Below are positions 24,231 through 33,004 of a stretch of 64,000 bases of DNA, piece after piece. This DNA comes from Swaminathania salitolerans (lineage in GTDB: Bacteria > Pseudomonadota > Alphaproteobacteria > Acetobacterales > Acetobacteraceae). The notes below the pieces were generated by a model. The model was not told where the DNA came from and ran no database searches. It saw only the letters and a list, made by a program, of their open reading frames with translations. The stretch's first letter is position 1. Each line of letters starts with the position of its first letter. The stretch lies in the NCBI RefSeq assembly GCF_025994315.1, contig NZ_BAQE01000030.1. One strand, given 5' to 3'. A program made the translations under genes and the position numbers.

Positions 24231-24782
24231 ATGCTCGCGACGTATCCATATGCCGTCAGTATGAAGGACAGTTCGGTGAAGCCGCATATACTCGACCGTC
24301 TCCCCGAACGCAGACAACCGGACCAGGCGCTGCGCAAACCGGCGGCGTCGGGCGAAAACCGCGATCCCACAACGGACGGGAAAGACGCTTCTGTCCGGAA
24401 TGCGTCGGGCGCGAAGGGGCACGTGAGGGGGGACGCAAACCCGGCGGATCCCGGACCCGATACGTCTGCGCGCCAAGCATCAACGCAACAGACATCACTG
24501 CAACAGGATTTGGCGCAGCAGGCATTGGCGCATGAGGCGATACGCTGTACGACACTCTATGTGAGCGACCAGCCCGATCTTCTGGTCACGCATAGTGCGG
24601 CCTTTCTCGACGCGCTGGTCGATCTCTGGGTTGCGCGGGAGATCGATGTGTCCGATATCTGGCGCGAAATCGATCATCGTACTCAGCTCGGGAACCTGCT
24701 CACGCAGCTCAACAAAGACATGCCAGCGCCTCAGGCAAAACCGCGAAAATTCTGGCGTCCCTCATCGACCAAACTGCCCTGA
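24231..24782 (+). CDS. Hypothetical protein upstream of cvpA
   Basis: 183 residues from ATG 24231; an ATG at 24261 is also possible. The first 100 residues are low-complexity (Asp/Ala/Gln-rich, with 'QQTSLQQDLAQQALAHEA'). The C-terminal 80 form a compact helical region ('LLVTHSAAFLDALVDLWVAR', 'EIDVSDIWREIDHRTQLGNL') with a faint resemblance to MazG/HisE-type helices but without their acidic metal motif. The stop shares one base with the cvpA start, so it is translationally coupled. No function can be given. Confidence 0.65.
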   Translation: MLATYPYAVSMKDSSVKPHILDRLPERRQPDQALRKPAASGENRDPTTDGKDASVRNASGAKGHVRGDANPADPGPDTSARQASTQQTSLQQDLAQQALAHEAIRCTTLYVSDQPDLLVTHSAAFLDALVDLWVAREIDVSDIWREIDHRTQLGNLLTQLNKDMPAPQAKPRKFWRPSSTKLP

Positions 24783-25309
24783 TGAGCGAAAACGTGGATA
24801 TCGTCGCGCTCGTCGTTCTGGGCGCGTCCGCCCTCTGGGGTGGCGCCCGGGGTTTCGCGAGGGAAATCTTCAGTCTGATCTCCTGGGTCGGGGCGTTTCT
24901 GCTCGCCGCCCGCGTCGCTCCGCTGATGACGCCATGGTTCGAGGCGCATTTGCATGAATCCCACGCCGGAACCGCCCTTTCCTATGTCGTGGCCTTCATC
25001 GTTCTGCTGCTGGTGCTTTCCTCCATCGGATTGCGCTTTGCCGCCGCCCTGCGCGGCATTCTCGATGGCGGGATCGACCGACTTCTCGGCCTGGTCTTCG
25101 GGCTGGCGCGCGGTTACATCCTCCTCGTCGTGCTCTTTCTCGCGCTGGTTTCCACCATGGGACACATGATCGCGCGCGAGGCGATCGCAGGGAGCAGGGT
25201 CGCTCCCTATATCGAGAGCGGAGTGCAGCTCCTGCAGGAGTTCGCCCCGCGACTTTCGCAACTTCGTCTTGCCTTGCCGCCCGCAACAGGTCATGACGCT
25301 GCGTTCTGA
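24782..25309 (+). CDS. cvpA: CvpA family membrane protein
   Basis: A 175-residue protein with four hydrophobic segments and the family opening 'DIVALVVLGASALWGGARGF' plus 'REIFSLISWVGAFLLA'. CvpA is linked to colicin V export and envelope homeostasis and is classically found before purF, as here. It is coupled to the preceding gene by one shared base. Confidence 0.92.
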   Translation: MSENVDIVALVVLGASALWGGARGFAREIFSLISWVGAFLLAARVAPLMTPWFEAHLHESHAGTALSYVVAFIVLLLVLSSIGLRFAAALRGILDGGIDRLLGLVFGLARGYILLVVLFLALVSTMGHMIAREAIAGSRVAPYIESGVQLLQEFAPRLSQLRLALPPATGHDAAF

Positions 25310-25364
25310 TCGCCTTCGTCCCTGTACGCCCTTGCGTCCTCATCTCCAGGAGCGCCGCCCGACC

Positions 25365-26792
25365 ATGACTTCCACCACCAGAGAGACCTCCGGCCGCCCC
25401 TATGAGGAATGCGGCGTCGTCGGCATTTGGGGCGCACCCGATGCGGCGGCGCTCGCCGCGCTCGGGCTGCATGCCCTCCAGCATCGCGGTCAGGAAGCCG
25501 CCGGCATCGTCACCCATGACGGCGAACGCTTCTGGCAGCACAAGGGCCTCGGCCTCGTCGGCGACGTGTTCAGCGATGCGCGCATGATGGGAACCCTCAA
25601 GGGCAAGTCGGCCATCGGTCATAACCGCTACGCTACGACTGGCGGCACATTGTTGCGCAATGTCCAGCCTCTCTATGCGGATTTCGAGTTCGGCGGCCTC
25701 GCCGTGGCTCATAACGGCAATCTGACCAATGCCGCGACGCTCCGGCGCGCTCTGGTCAAACGCGGCTGCCTTTTCCAGTCCACCACGGATACCGAGGTCT
25801 TCGTTCATCTGATCGCGATCTCGCTCTACGCCACGGTGCTCGAGCGCCTCGTCGATGCGGCAAAGCAGGTCAAGGGCGCCTATTCGGTGGTCGCGCTGAC
25901 GCCCGATTTCCTGATCGGACTACGCGATCCCCTCGGCGTCCGTCCGCTCATCCTGGGGCGTGTTGCCGATGGTGGCTGGATGCTCGCGAGCGAGACCTGC
26001 GCGCTCGATATTGTCGGCGCGGAGTTCGTACGGAATGTCGAGCCGGGAGAGATGGTCATCATCGACGATGAGGGCATCCGCTCGCTGCGCCCCTTCGGCA
26101 AGACGAGCCCGCGCTTTTGCGTGTTCGAGTACATCTATTTCGCCCGCCCCGATTCCATCCTCGAAGACCATTCCGTCTATGAGGCCCGCAAGCAGATCGG
26201 CGTCGAGCTCGCGCGCGAAAGCGGGGTCGAGGCCGACGTCATCGTTCCGGTGCCCGATTCCGGTGTTCCCTCGGCCATGGGATATGCGGCAGAAAGCGGG
26301 ATCCCCTTCGAGATGGGGATCATCCGCAATCATTATGTCGGCCGGACCTTCATCGAGCCCACGGACCAGATCAGAAATCTGGGCGTCCGGATGAAGCATT
26401 CGGCGAATGCGCCGGCGCTCAGGGGGAAACGCGTGGTTCTGGTGGATGACTCGATCGTTCGGGGCACCACGTCGCGCAAGATCGTCGATATGGTTCGCGC
26501 GGCAGGCGCGACCGAGGTCCATATGCGGATCAGCTCTCCACCGACGCGGCATCCGTGCTTCTACGGGATCGATACCCCCGAGGAGAGCCAGCTTCTCGCC
26601 GCGACGCACTCGGTCGCGCAGATGGCCGAAGCCATCGGCGTCGATTCGCTCGCCTTCATCTCGTTCGACGGGCTTTATCGCGCGCTCGGTCATGACGACC
26701 GCGCCGATGCCGAAGGACGCTATTGCGACGCCTGCTTCACCGGCGATTACCCGATCGAACTCGTCGACAAGGAAGGCCATCTCGTCTCCTGA
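25365..26792 (+). CDS. purF: Amidophosphoribosyltransferase
   Basis: A 475-residue enzyme of the first step of purine synthesis (PRPP plus glutamine to phosphoribosylamine). A 15-residue propeptide precedes Cys16 ('RPYEECGVVGIWG'), which becomes the N-terminal nucleophile. The glutaminase domain spans 16-250, with 'GHNRYATTGG' and 'VAHNGNLTNA'. The PRPP site is 'RVVLVDDSIVRGTTSRKIVD'. 'CFYGIDTPEESQLLAA' and the closing Cys residues resemble the Fe-S-type PurF of Bacillus. The start at 25365 gives the normal propeptide length. Confidence 0.96.
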   Translation: MTSTTRETSGRPYEECGVVGIWGAPDAAALAALGLHALQHRGQEAAGIVTHDGERFWQHKGLGLVGDVFSDARMMGTLKGKSAIGHNRYATTGGTLLRNVQPLYADFEFGGLAVAHNGNLTNAATLRRALVKRGCLFQSTTDTEVFVHLIAISLYATVLERLVDAAKQVKGAYSVVALTPDFLIGLRDPLGVRPLILGRVADGGWMLASETCALDIVGAEFVRNVEPGEMVIIDDEGIRSLRPFGKTSPRFCVFEYIYFARPDSILEDHSVYEARKQIGVELARESGVEADVIVPVPDSGVPSAMGYAAESGIPFEMGIIRNHYVGRTFIEPTDQIRNLGVRMKHSANAPALRGKRVVLVDDSIVRGTTSRKIVDMVRAAGATEVHMRISSPPTRHPCFYGIDTPEESQLLAATHSVAQMAEAIGVDSLAFISFDGLYRALGHDDRADAEGRYCDACFTGDYPIELVDKEGHLVS

Positions 26793-26824
26793 CCGCAGGC
26801 ATGGCGCCACCGGTCGCACGCCTT

Positions 26825-26854
26825 GCCTTGCCTGACCCGGAGGGCAGGCAAGGC
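26825..26854 (+). terminator. Hairpin after purF
   Basis: GCCTTGCCTG (26825-26834) pairs perfectly with CAGGCAAGGC (26845-26854) around a 10-base loop, 33 bases after the purF stop. A T-run is absent. Confidence 0.55.
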
Positions 26855-26960
26855 GCTGCGCTCACGCTGTTATGATGGGATCCCCGCTGGACGGGCCCAT
26901 TCCGGTTGGAGAACACTCCCCGCACCTGGCTTCGGAGGGCAGAAAGGGGAGGGCGTTCTG

Positions 26961-27740
26961 ATGAAACTCCAAGGAAAGACCGTTCTGGTCACAGGTGCCG
27001 CGCAGGGTATAGGGCGCGGCATAGCGCTGCGCCTTGCACGCGACGGAGCGAATATCGCCCTCCTCGACCTCAACAGGGAAAAGCTCGAAACGGTCCGTGA
27101 GGAGACGGAGGCTCTGGGCCGCAAGGCATGTGTCATCACGGCCGATGTCAGCAAACGCGACGAAATCCGTGCCGCCGTCGATCGGGCCGAGAGCGCGCTC
27201 GGCGGTTTCGATGTCATGATCAACAATGCGGGCATCGCTCAGGTAAACCCGATCGCGTCGGTCACGGAAAGCGAGGTCGATCGCATCCTCGACGTGAATA
27301 TCAAGAGTGTGATCTGGGGGATGCAGGCGGCAGCTGCGAAATTCATCGCGCGCGGACACAAGGGAAAGATCATCAATGCCTGTTCCATCGCGGGACATGA
27401 GGGTTTCGCGATGCTCGGTGTCTATTCGGCCACGAAATTCGCCGTGCGCGGTCTCACGCAAGCCGCAGCCCGCGAATATGCGGGCGCCGGCATCACGGTG
27501 AATGCCTATTGCCCCGGGATCGTCGGCACGGATATGTGGCTCGAGATCGACGCCCGTTTCGCAGAGCTGACCGGAAGCGGGAAGGGCGAGACCTACAGGA
27601 AATATGTCGATGGGATCGCCCTCGGACGCGCCCAGACAGCCGATGACGTCGCGGCCCTCGTCGCCTTCCTCAGCAGTGAGGAGTCCGATTACATCACGGG
27701 TCAGTCCATCCTCACCGATGGCGGTCTCGTCTATCGGTGA
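26961..27740 (+). CDS. SDR, acetoin/diacetyl reductase ((S)-acetoin forming) type
   Basis: A 259-residue classical SDR. It has the cofactor loop 'TVLVTGAAQGIGRGIALRLA', 'NNAGIAQVNPIASVTESEVD', catalytic Ser in 'IINACSIAGHEGFAM', Tyr-Lys in 'GVYSATKFAVRGLTQAAARE', and 'AYCPGIVGTDMWLEIDARFA', a stretch typical of BudC-like acetoin/2,3-butanediol dehydrogenases. It probably interconverts diacetyl, acetoin and butanediol, a common activity in fermenting acetic acid bacteria. The start at 26961 follows GGGGAGGG. It converges with the TetR gene. Confidence 0.88.
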   Translation: MKLQGKTVLVTGAAQGIGRGIALRLARDGANIALLDLNREKLETVREETEALGRKACVITADVSKRDEIRAAVDRAESALGGFDVMINNAGIAQVNPIASVTESEVDRILDVNIKSVIWGMQAAAAKFIARGHKGKIINACSIAGHEGFAMLGVYSATKFAVRGLTQAAAREYAGAGITVNAYCPGIVGTDMWLEIDARFAELTGSGKGETYRKYVDGIALGRAQTADDVAALVAFLSSEESDYITGQSILTDGGLVYR

Positions 27741-27749
27741 AGCCTTGCT

Positions 27750-28463
27750 TCAGGACTGCGCAACCGCTGCGCAGCACGACCCGGCCTGTCCCGCTCCGAC
27801 AAGAAAACTGCGAACGGCGCGCGGGATATAGTCCGGGTTGTCCCGCCAGTAATTCACGGGCCTGCAATGGGTGAGCTCGCACAGCATCAGCGTGGCGAGC
27901 GCGCTGCCATAGAGCATGTCCGACGCCTCTTCGATATCGTCGACCCGGATCCTGCCCTCGTCCCTCAGCCGGGTGAGCCAGATCTTGAGAGGAAAAGGCT
28001 CGCTCGCACTGGAAAAGAACTCCCGTACGAAGCGGCTGACTTCCGGGTTGCGCGAAACCTCCGCGATCACGACACGGATGAGATTGAGGCGCTTTTCCTC
28101 CATCATGGCATCGCGGAGGGCCTCCAGACCGAAGATGAGCTGCGCCTCGACCGTTTCGCCCTGAAGCCTGAGATCGCGCAGCTCGGACAGCAGGAGCCTG
28201 TCCTTGAGCAGGAGCTCGACCATCTCCTGCTTGGACGCGAACATATGGTAGAGCGTCTTTTTCGACATGTTGGAACAGCGCGCGATGCGGTCCATGGAAG
28301 CTCCGCTGTAACCGTGCTGCTGGAGCACGATCTCCGCGGCATCGAAAATCCGCTCGCGCCGCTCCTCTTCCGCAAGAACGGGCGGACGCCCGCATTGACG
28401 CCGCGCGTCGCAGGGACGCTCCCCCTTCCGGGTGGATGGGGGGAAGGATTCTCTAGTTGACAT
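27750..28463 (-). CDS. TetR-family regulator divergent from the RND efflux operon
   Basis: A 237-residue protein with an N-terminal TetR helix-turn-helix ('IFDAAEIVLQQHGYSGASMD', 'RIARCSNMSKKTLYHMFASK') and a helical ligand domain. It is transcribed away from the RND efflux operon at 28675. The gap between them holds an 11-bp perfect inverted repeat. By analogy with AcrR-type regulators it should repress the pump until a substrate binds; that is inference from layout. The C-terminus ends in an unusual Cys pair ('GSCCAAVAQS'). Confidence 0.9.
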   Translation of the reverse strand: MSTRESFPPSTRKGERPCDARRQCGRPPVLAEEERRERIFDAAEIVLQQHGYSGASMDRIARCSNMSKKTLYHMFASKQEMVELLLKDRLLLSELRDLRLQGETVEAQLIFGLEALRDAMMEEKRLNLIRVVIAEVSRNPEVSRFVREFFSSASEPFPLKIWLTRLRDEGRIRVDDIEEASDMLYGSALATLMLCELTHCRPVNYWRDNPDYIPRAVRSFLVGAGQAGSCCAAVAQS

Positions 28464-28511
28464 CGTATTGCGAAAAACCGCTCTTGAACTTCATCCGATC
28501 CGTTGACCGGA

Positions 28512-28563
28512 TTTCGGAAACCGTATAGTTCCCTACGCATAAGAAACTCAAGGGTTTCCGAAA
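28512..28563. promoter_or_regulatory. Divergent tetR/efflux control region with inverted repeat
   Basis: TTTCGGAAACC (28512-28522) and GGTTTCCGAAA (28553-28563) are perfect inverted 11-mers 30 bases apart. Between and around them are promoter-like hexamers: TATAGT (28524-28529) with TTGACC (28503-28508) rightwards, and, on the minus strand, TTGAGT and TATACG with an 18-base spacer leftwards. TetR dimers on the two arms would cover both promoters. Confidence 0.55.
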
Positions 28564-28674
28564 GTCTTTTTCGGATTGCCTGTCCCCGTAGCTTTCGGGC
28601 TCAACCCAGTCGTCAGTTTGGATAGCGCCAGCATGCGAGTTCGCCCCTCCCATTTTCTGCATTCCCGGTGGAGT

Positions 28675-29838
28675 ATGAGAAGCACGACCAGTCTTTCGCT
28701 CAAGGTCATTCCCCTGGCCCTGCTCACGCTCGATCTCGGCGGCTGCAAACACGAAAACAAGGCGCAGCAACCTCCGCCGCAGCAGGTCGGGGTCGTGACG
28801 ATTCATCCCCACGCGCTCAAGACGAGCACATCCCTGCCGGGACGGGTCGAGGCCTTCGAACAGGCGCAGATCCGGCCGCAGGTCGGCGGACTCATACTAA
28901 AGCGCTGTTTCGAGCAGGGAACCGACGTCAAGGCCGGGCAGCTCCTTTATGTGATCAATCCGGCGCCCTTCAAGGCAAGCTACGATCAGGCCCGTGCGCA
29001 GCTGCTTCATGCCAGGGCTGCGTCCCTGAGCATCAAGGCGCAGCTCGAACGCTATCGTCCTCTGGCCGCGGCTCATGCTGTCAGCAAACAGGACTATGAC
29101 AATACCCTTTCTTCCGCACGACAGGCGGAAGCGGATATCGCCCAGGCCCAGGCCAATCTGGACAGCGCCAAGGTCAATCTCGACTGGACACAGGTGCGTT
29201 CGCCCATCGACGGCCGTATCGGACGCATGCTCGTGACCCCGGGCACGCTGGTCACGGCTGGGCAGACGACGGCGATCGCGACGGTGACACGGATGGACCC
29301 GATCTATGTCGACGTGAATCTCGCAACCAGCGACATGCTCCGTCTGAGACGGGAAATGGCCAGCGGCAAGCTGGAGAAGGTCGAGGGCAATGCCGCCTCT
29401 GTCGGGCTTACGCTCGAGGATGGCAGTCATTACGACATCCCCGGCAAGCTGAGGCTGACCGAGGTCACCGTCGACCCAGCGACCGGCACGATGGTCGTGC
29501 GCGCCGAGTTCCCCAATCCCGACAAGCTCCTGATGCCCGGCATGTATGTTCATGCAGAGATCGCCGAGGGCGTCGATCCCAAGGCGGTGACGATTCCCCA
29601 GCAGGCGCTGCAGAGGGATTCGAAGGGCGATCCCTTCGTCTACACGGTGGACAAGGACGACAAGGTTGCGGTTCGCATGGTCCAGCTCGATCATGCGGTC
29701 GGAAGCGAGTGGGTGCTTTTCAGCGGATTGAACGAGGGTGACCGGGTCATCTTCAACGGCATCCAGAAGGCCCACCCGGGCGCGAAGGTCAAACCGGTCG
29801 AGAAGACCGAAGACGCCAAGCCCGCGCACGCAGGATAA
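28675..29838 (+). CDS. RND efflux periplasmic adaptor (AcrA/MexA type)
   Basis: A 387-residue lipoprotein. The signal ends in the lipobox of 'LALLTLDLGGCKHENKAQQP'. It has the lipoyl half-motifs 'RVEAFEQAQIRPQVGGLILK' and 'LDWTQVRSPIDGRIGRMLVT' around a coiled-coil hairpin ('RAQLLHARAASLSIKAQLER'), then beta-barrel and membrane-proximal domains. It bridges the inner-membrane pump and outer-membrane channel. The start at 28675 gives a proper signal peptide. It is the first gene of a three-gene efflux operon. Confidence 0.93.
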   Translation: MRSTTSLSLKVIPLALLTLDLGGCKHENKAQQPPPQQVGVVTIHPHALKTSTSLPGRVEAFEQAQIRPQVGGLILKRCFEQGTDVKAGQLLYVINPAPFKASYDQARAQLLHARAASLSIKAQLERYRPLAAAHAVSKQDYDNTLSSARQAEADIAQAQANLDSAKVNLDWTQVRSPIDGRIGRMLVTPGTLVTAGQTTAIATVTRMDPIYVDVNLATSDMLRLRREMASGKLEKVEGNAASVGLTLEDGSHYDIPGKLRLTEVTVDPATGTMVVRAEFPNPDKLLMPGMYVHAEIAEGVDPKAVTIPQQALQRDSKGDPFVYTVDKDDKVAVRMVQLDHAVGSEWVLFSGLNEGDRVIFNGIQKAHPGAKVKPVEKTEDAKPAHAG

Positions 29839-29848
29839 GAGTTTCTCC

Positions 29849-32800
29849 ATGTCTCGTTTTTTCATCGACAGGCCGATCTTCGCGTGGGTCATAGGCCTGA
29901 TCATCATGCTTGTGGGCGGCGTCGCCATCTTCAGCATGCCGATCGCGCAATATCCGTCGATCGCTCCGCCGCAGATCGCCATCACGGTCGATTATCCGGG
30001 GGCTTCGGCCGAGACCGTGAACAACACGACCGTGCGGCCGATCCTGCAGCAGATGTACGGTCTCGATCATCTCGAATATCTCTCTGCCTCCTCCTACGGC
30101 AGCGGGCATATGGAGATCGATCTGACCTTCGCCCAGGGCACGAATCCCGACATCGCCCAGGTCCAGGTGCAGAACAAGCTGCAGCTGGCCCAGCCGCGCC
30201 TGCCGACGGAAGTCGTCAATCAGGGGCTGAGCGTGACCAAGGCGGTCAAGAACTTCATGCTCGTGATCGCCTTCATCTCCACCGATAACAGCATGTCGGG
30301 TCAGGACATCTCCGACTATGTCGCCTCGAACATCTCCGATCCGCTCTCGCGGGTTTCGGGCGTGGGCGATCACACGCTGTTCGGCTCCGAATATGCGATG
30401 CGCATCTGGATGGACCCTGGAAAACTCTACAAATACGCGCTGAATGTCAGCGACGTGCAGTCAGCGATCCAGCAGCAGAACATCCAGGTTTCCTCCGGCG
30501 AACTCGGCGGCCTCCCTGCCACCAAGGAAATCGGTTTCGATGCGACGATCATCGGTCCGACGCGTCTCAGCGAGCCGGAACAGTTCGAGAAAATCGTGCT
30601 CAAGGTGCAGCCGGACGGATCGCAGGTGCATCTCCGCGATGTCGCCCGGGTGGAACTTGGCGCGCAGAACTACAACCTGACGTCGTTCTATAACAATCTG
30701 CCGACGGTCGGTATGGCGCTCAAGCTTGCGCCCGGAGCCAACCAGCTCACGACCGAGAGCGCGGTCCGCGCCAAGATTGCCGAACTCGAGAAATTCTATC
30801 CCCAGGGCCTCAAGACCGTCTATCCGCTCGATACGGAGCCCTTCATCACCCTGTCGATCAAGGAAGTCGTCATCACCCTGCTCGAGGCGATCGCGCTCGT
30901 CTTCGTCGTGATGCTGATCTTCCTGCAGAATTTCCGCGCAACGCTCATCCCGACGATCGCCGTGCCCGTCGTGCTTCTGGGCACGTTCGGCGTGCTCTCC
31001 GCATTCGGCTATTCGATCAACACGCTGACCATGCTCGCCATGGTGCTCGCGGTCGGGCTTCTCGTCGACGATGCGATCGTCGTGGTCGAGAACGTCGAGC
31101 GCGTCATGAGCGAGAAACACCTCTCGCCCAAGGAAGCGTCACGCCAGTCGATGGACGAGATCTCCGGTGCGCTCGTGGGTATCGTTCTGGTGCTGACGGC
31201 GGTCTTCCTGCCAATGGCGGCATTCAGCGGCTCGACCGGCGTCATCTACCGTCAGTTCTCGATCACGATCTGCGCGGCGATGTGGCTGTCGGTCCTCGTC
31301 GCGATGGTCATGACGCCGGCGCTTTGCGGCTCGATGCTCAAGCCCACCCACAAGAAACACGAGCGCGGCCCGATCGCCTGGTTCAATCGCTCCTTCGATC
31401 GACTGACCCACGGATATCTGCGCGGGGTCAAGTTCCTCGTCCGTGGGCGGGTGATCAGCATGATCCTGTTTCTCGCCTTCACGGCGGGGGCGGTCTTCCT
31501 GTTCGCCCGTGTGCCCACCGGCTTCCTTCCCGATGAGGATCAGGGAATCATCTTCGGTCAGGTCACGATGCATCCCGGAGCCACGGCAGCCCAGACTGCT
31601 GCCGTCAATCGCAAGATTTCCGATTACGTCATGAACACCTACGGAGATATCGCGGAATCGGTGTTCTCGATGAACGGGTTCAACTTCGCGGGGCAGGGGC
31701 AGAGCGCCGGCGCGTTCTTCGTGCGCCTCAAACCCTGGGACGAACGCCCGGGCTATGAAAACACCACCATGTCCGTCGCCGGCAAGATCATGAAGCATTT
31801 CTGGATGGACCCGGACGCCATCATCTATGCGATCAATCCTCCGGCCGTCATGGAGCTCGGCAATGCGACCGGTTTCGACGTCGAGCTGCAGGATGCGGGC
31901 CATCTCGGACACAAGGCCCTGCTTGACGCGCGGAACAAGGTGCTTTCGGAAGCGGCGAAAAACCCGCATCTCCAGGCGGTTCGTCCCATGGGTCTGGAAG
32001 ATCAGCCCCAGTTCCATCTCGATATCGATCGCGAACGCGCCAATGCGCAAGGCGTGACCAATGCCGAGATCAACACCACCATCCAGGGTGCATTCGGTTC
32101 CATCTACGTCAACCAGTTCATGCGCAGCGACCGCGTCAAGCAGGTCTATATCGAGGGCGAGGCCAGCGCACGCATGACGCCGGAAGACCTGAACAAATGG
32201 TATATCCGGAACACCACAGGAACCATGGTGCCCTTCAATTCCTTCGCGACCGGAAACTGGATCGTCGGTCCCCAGAAGGTCGAGGATTATAACGGCCTCA
32301 ATGCGTTCGAGCTCCAGGGACAGCCGGCACCGGGAACGAGTTCCGGCGAGGCGATGAAGGAGATGGAAAAGATCATGAATGCCCTGCCGAAAGGCATCGG
32401 ATATTCATGGACCGGGCTGTCCTTCGAGCAGGTCGCATCGAGCGGCTCGACGGGGCCGCTCTACGCTCTCGCCGCCATCGTCATCCTTCTCTGTCTGGCG
32501 GCCTTGTACGAGAGCTGGGCGATTCCGCTTGCCGTGCTCATGGTTCTTCCGCTCGGGGTTCTGGGCGCAATCGGTGCCACGCTCCTGCGCGGTCTCGACA
32601 ATGACGTGTATTTCCAGGTCGGCCTCCTCACCACGGTGGGCCTGTCGGTCAAGAATGCCATCCTCATCGTGGAATTCGCCAAGGAGTTCTTCGAACATGG
32701 CGACAGCCTCGAGGACGCCGTTCTCAAGGCCGGTCGCGAGCGTCTGCGCCCGATCCTGATGACCTCCATCGCCTTTGTCTGCGGTGTCTTTCCGCTTGCC

Positions 32801-33004
32801 ATCGCGACCGGTGCAGGCTCGGCCGCCCGTGTGGCCATCGGAACATGCGTGGTGGGCGGCATGGTTTCGGCAACGTTGCTGGCCGTCTATTTCGTTCCCG
32901 TCTTCTTCGTCGTGATCCTGCGTCTGTTCCGCGTCACCCGCGTGAAGGATCGCAAGGACCCCTATGAAAAGACCGCCCCAGCATCCGAGGGAGAAGGCGC
33001 ATGA
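29849..33004 (+). CDS. RND efflux permease, hydrophobe/amphiphile (HAE-1, AcrB-like) type
   Basis: A 1051-residue inner-membrane proton antiporter with twelve membrane helices and two large periplasmic loops. The N-terminus 'SRFFIDRPIFAWVIGLIIML' is typical of the family. The proton relay is intact: Asp-Asp in TM4 ('VGLLVDDAIVVVENVERVMS') and Lys in TM10 ('TVGLSVKNAILIVEFAKEFF'). It exports drugs, dyes or solvents. It starts ten bases after the adaptor stop and overlaps the channel gene by four bases. Confidence 0.95.
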   Translation: MSRFFIDRPIFAWVIGLIIMLVGGVAIFSMPIAQYPSIAPPQIAITVDYPGASAETVNNTTVRPILQQMYGLDHLEYLSASSYGSGHMEIDLTFAQGTNPDIAQVQVQNKLQLAQPRLPTEVVNQGLSVTKAVKNFMLVIAFISTDNSMSGQDISDYVASNISDPLSRVSGVGDHTLFGSEYAMRIWMDPGKLYKYALNVSDVQSAIQQQNIQVSSGELGGLPATKEIGFDATIIGPTRLSEPEQFEKIVLKVQPDGSQVHLRDVARVELGAQNYNLTSFYNNLPTVGMALKLAPGANQLTTESAVRAKIAELEKFYPQGLKTVYPLDTEPFITLSIKEVVITLLEAIALVFVVMLIFLQNFRATLIPTIAVPVVLLGTFGVLSAFGYSINTLTMLAMVLAVGLLVDDAIVVVENVERVMSEKHLSPKEASRQSMDEISGALVGIVLVLTAVFLPMAAFSGSTGVIYRQFSITICAAMWLSVLVAMVMTPALCGSMLKPTHKKHERGPIAWFNRSFDRLTHGYLRGVKFLVRGRVISMILFLAFTAGAVFLFARVPTGFLPDEDQGIIFGQVTMHPGATAAQTAAVNRKISDYVMNTYGDIAESVFSMNGFNFAGQGQSAGAFFVRLKPWDERPGYENTTMSVAGKIMKHFWMDPDAIIYAINPPAVMELGNATGFDVELQDAGHLGHKALLDARNKVLSEAAKNPHLQAVRPMGLEDQPQFHLDIDRERANAQGVTNAEINTTIQGAFGSIYVNQFMRSDRVKQVYIEGEASARMTPEDLNKWYIRNTTGTMVPFNSFATGNWIVGPQKVEDYNGLNAFELQGQPAPGTSSGEAMKEMEKIMNALPKGIGYSWTGLSFEQVASSGSTGPLYALAAIVILLCLAALYESWAIPLAVLMVLPLGVLGAIGATLLRGLDNDVYFQVGLLTTVGLSVKNAILIVEFAKEFFEHGDSLEDAVLKAGRERLRPILMTSIAFVCGVFPLAIATGAGSAARVAIGTCVVGGMVSATLLAVYFVPVFFVVILRLFRVTRVKDRKDPYEKTAPASEGEGA

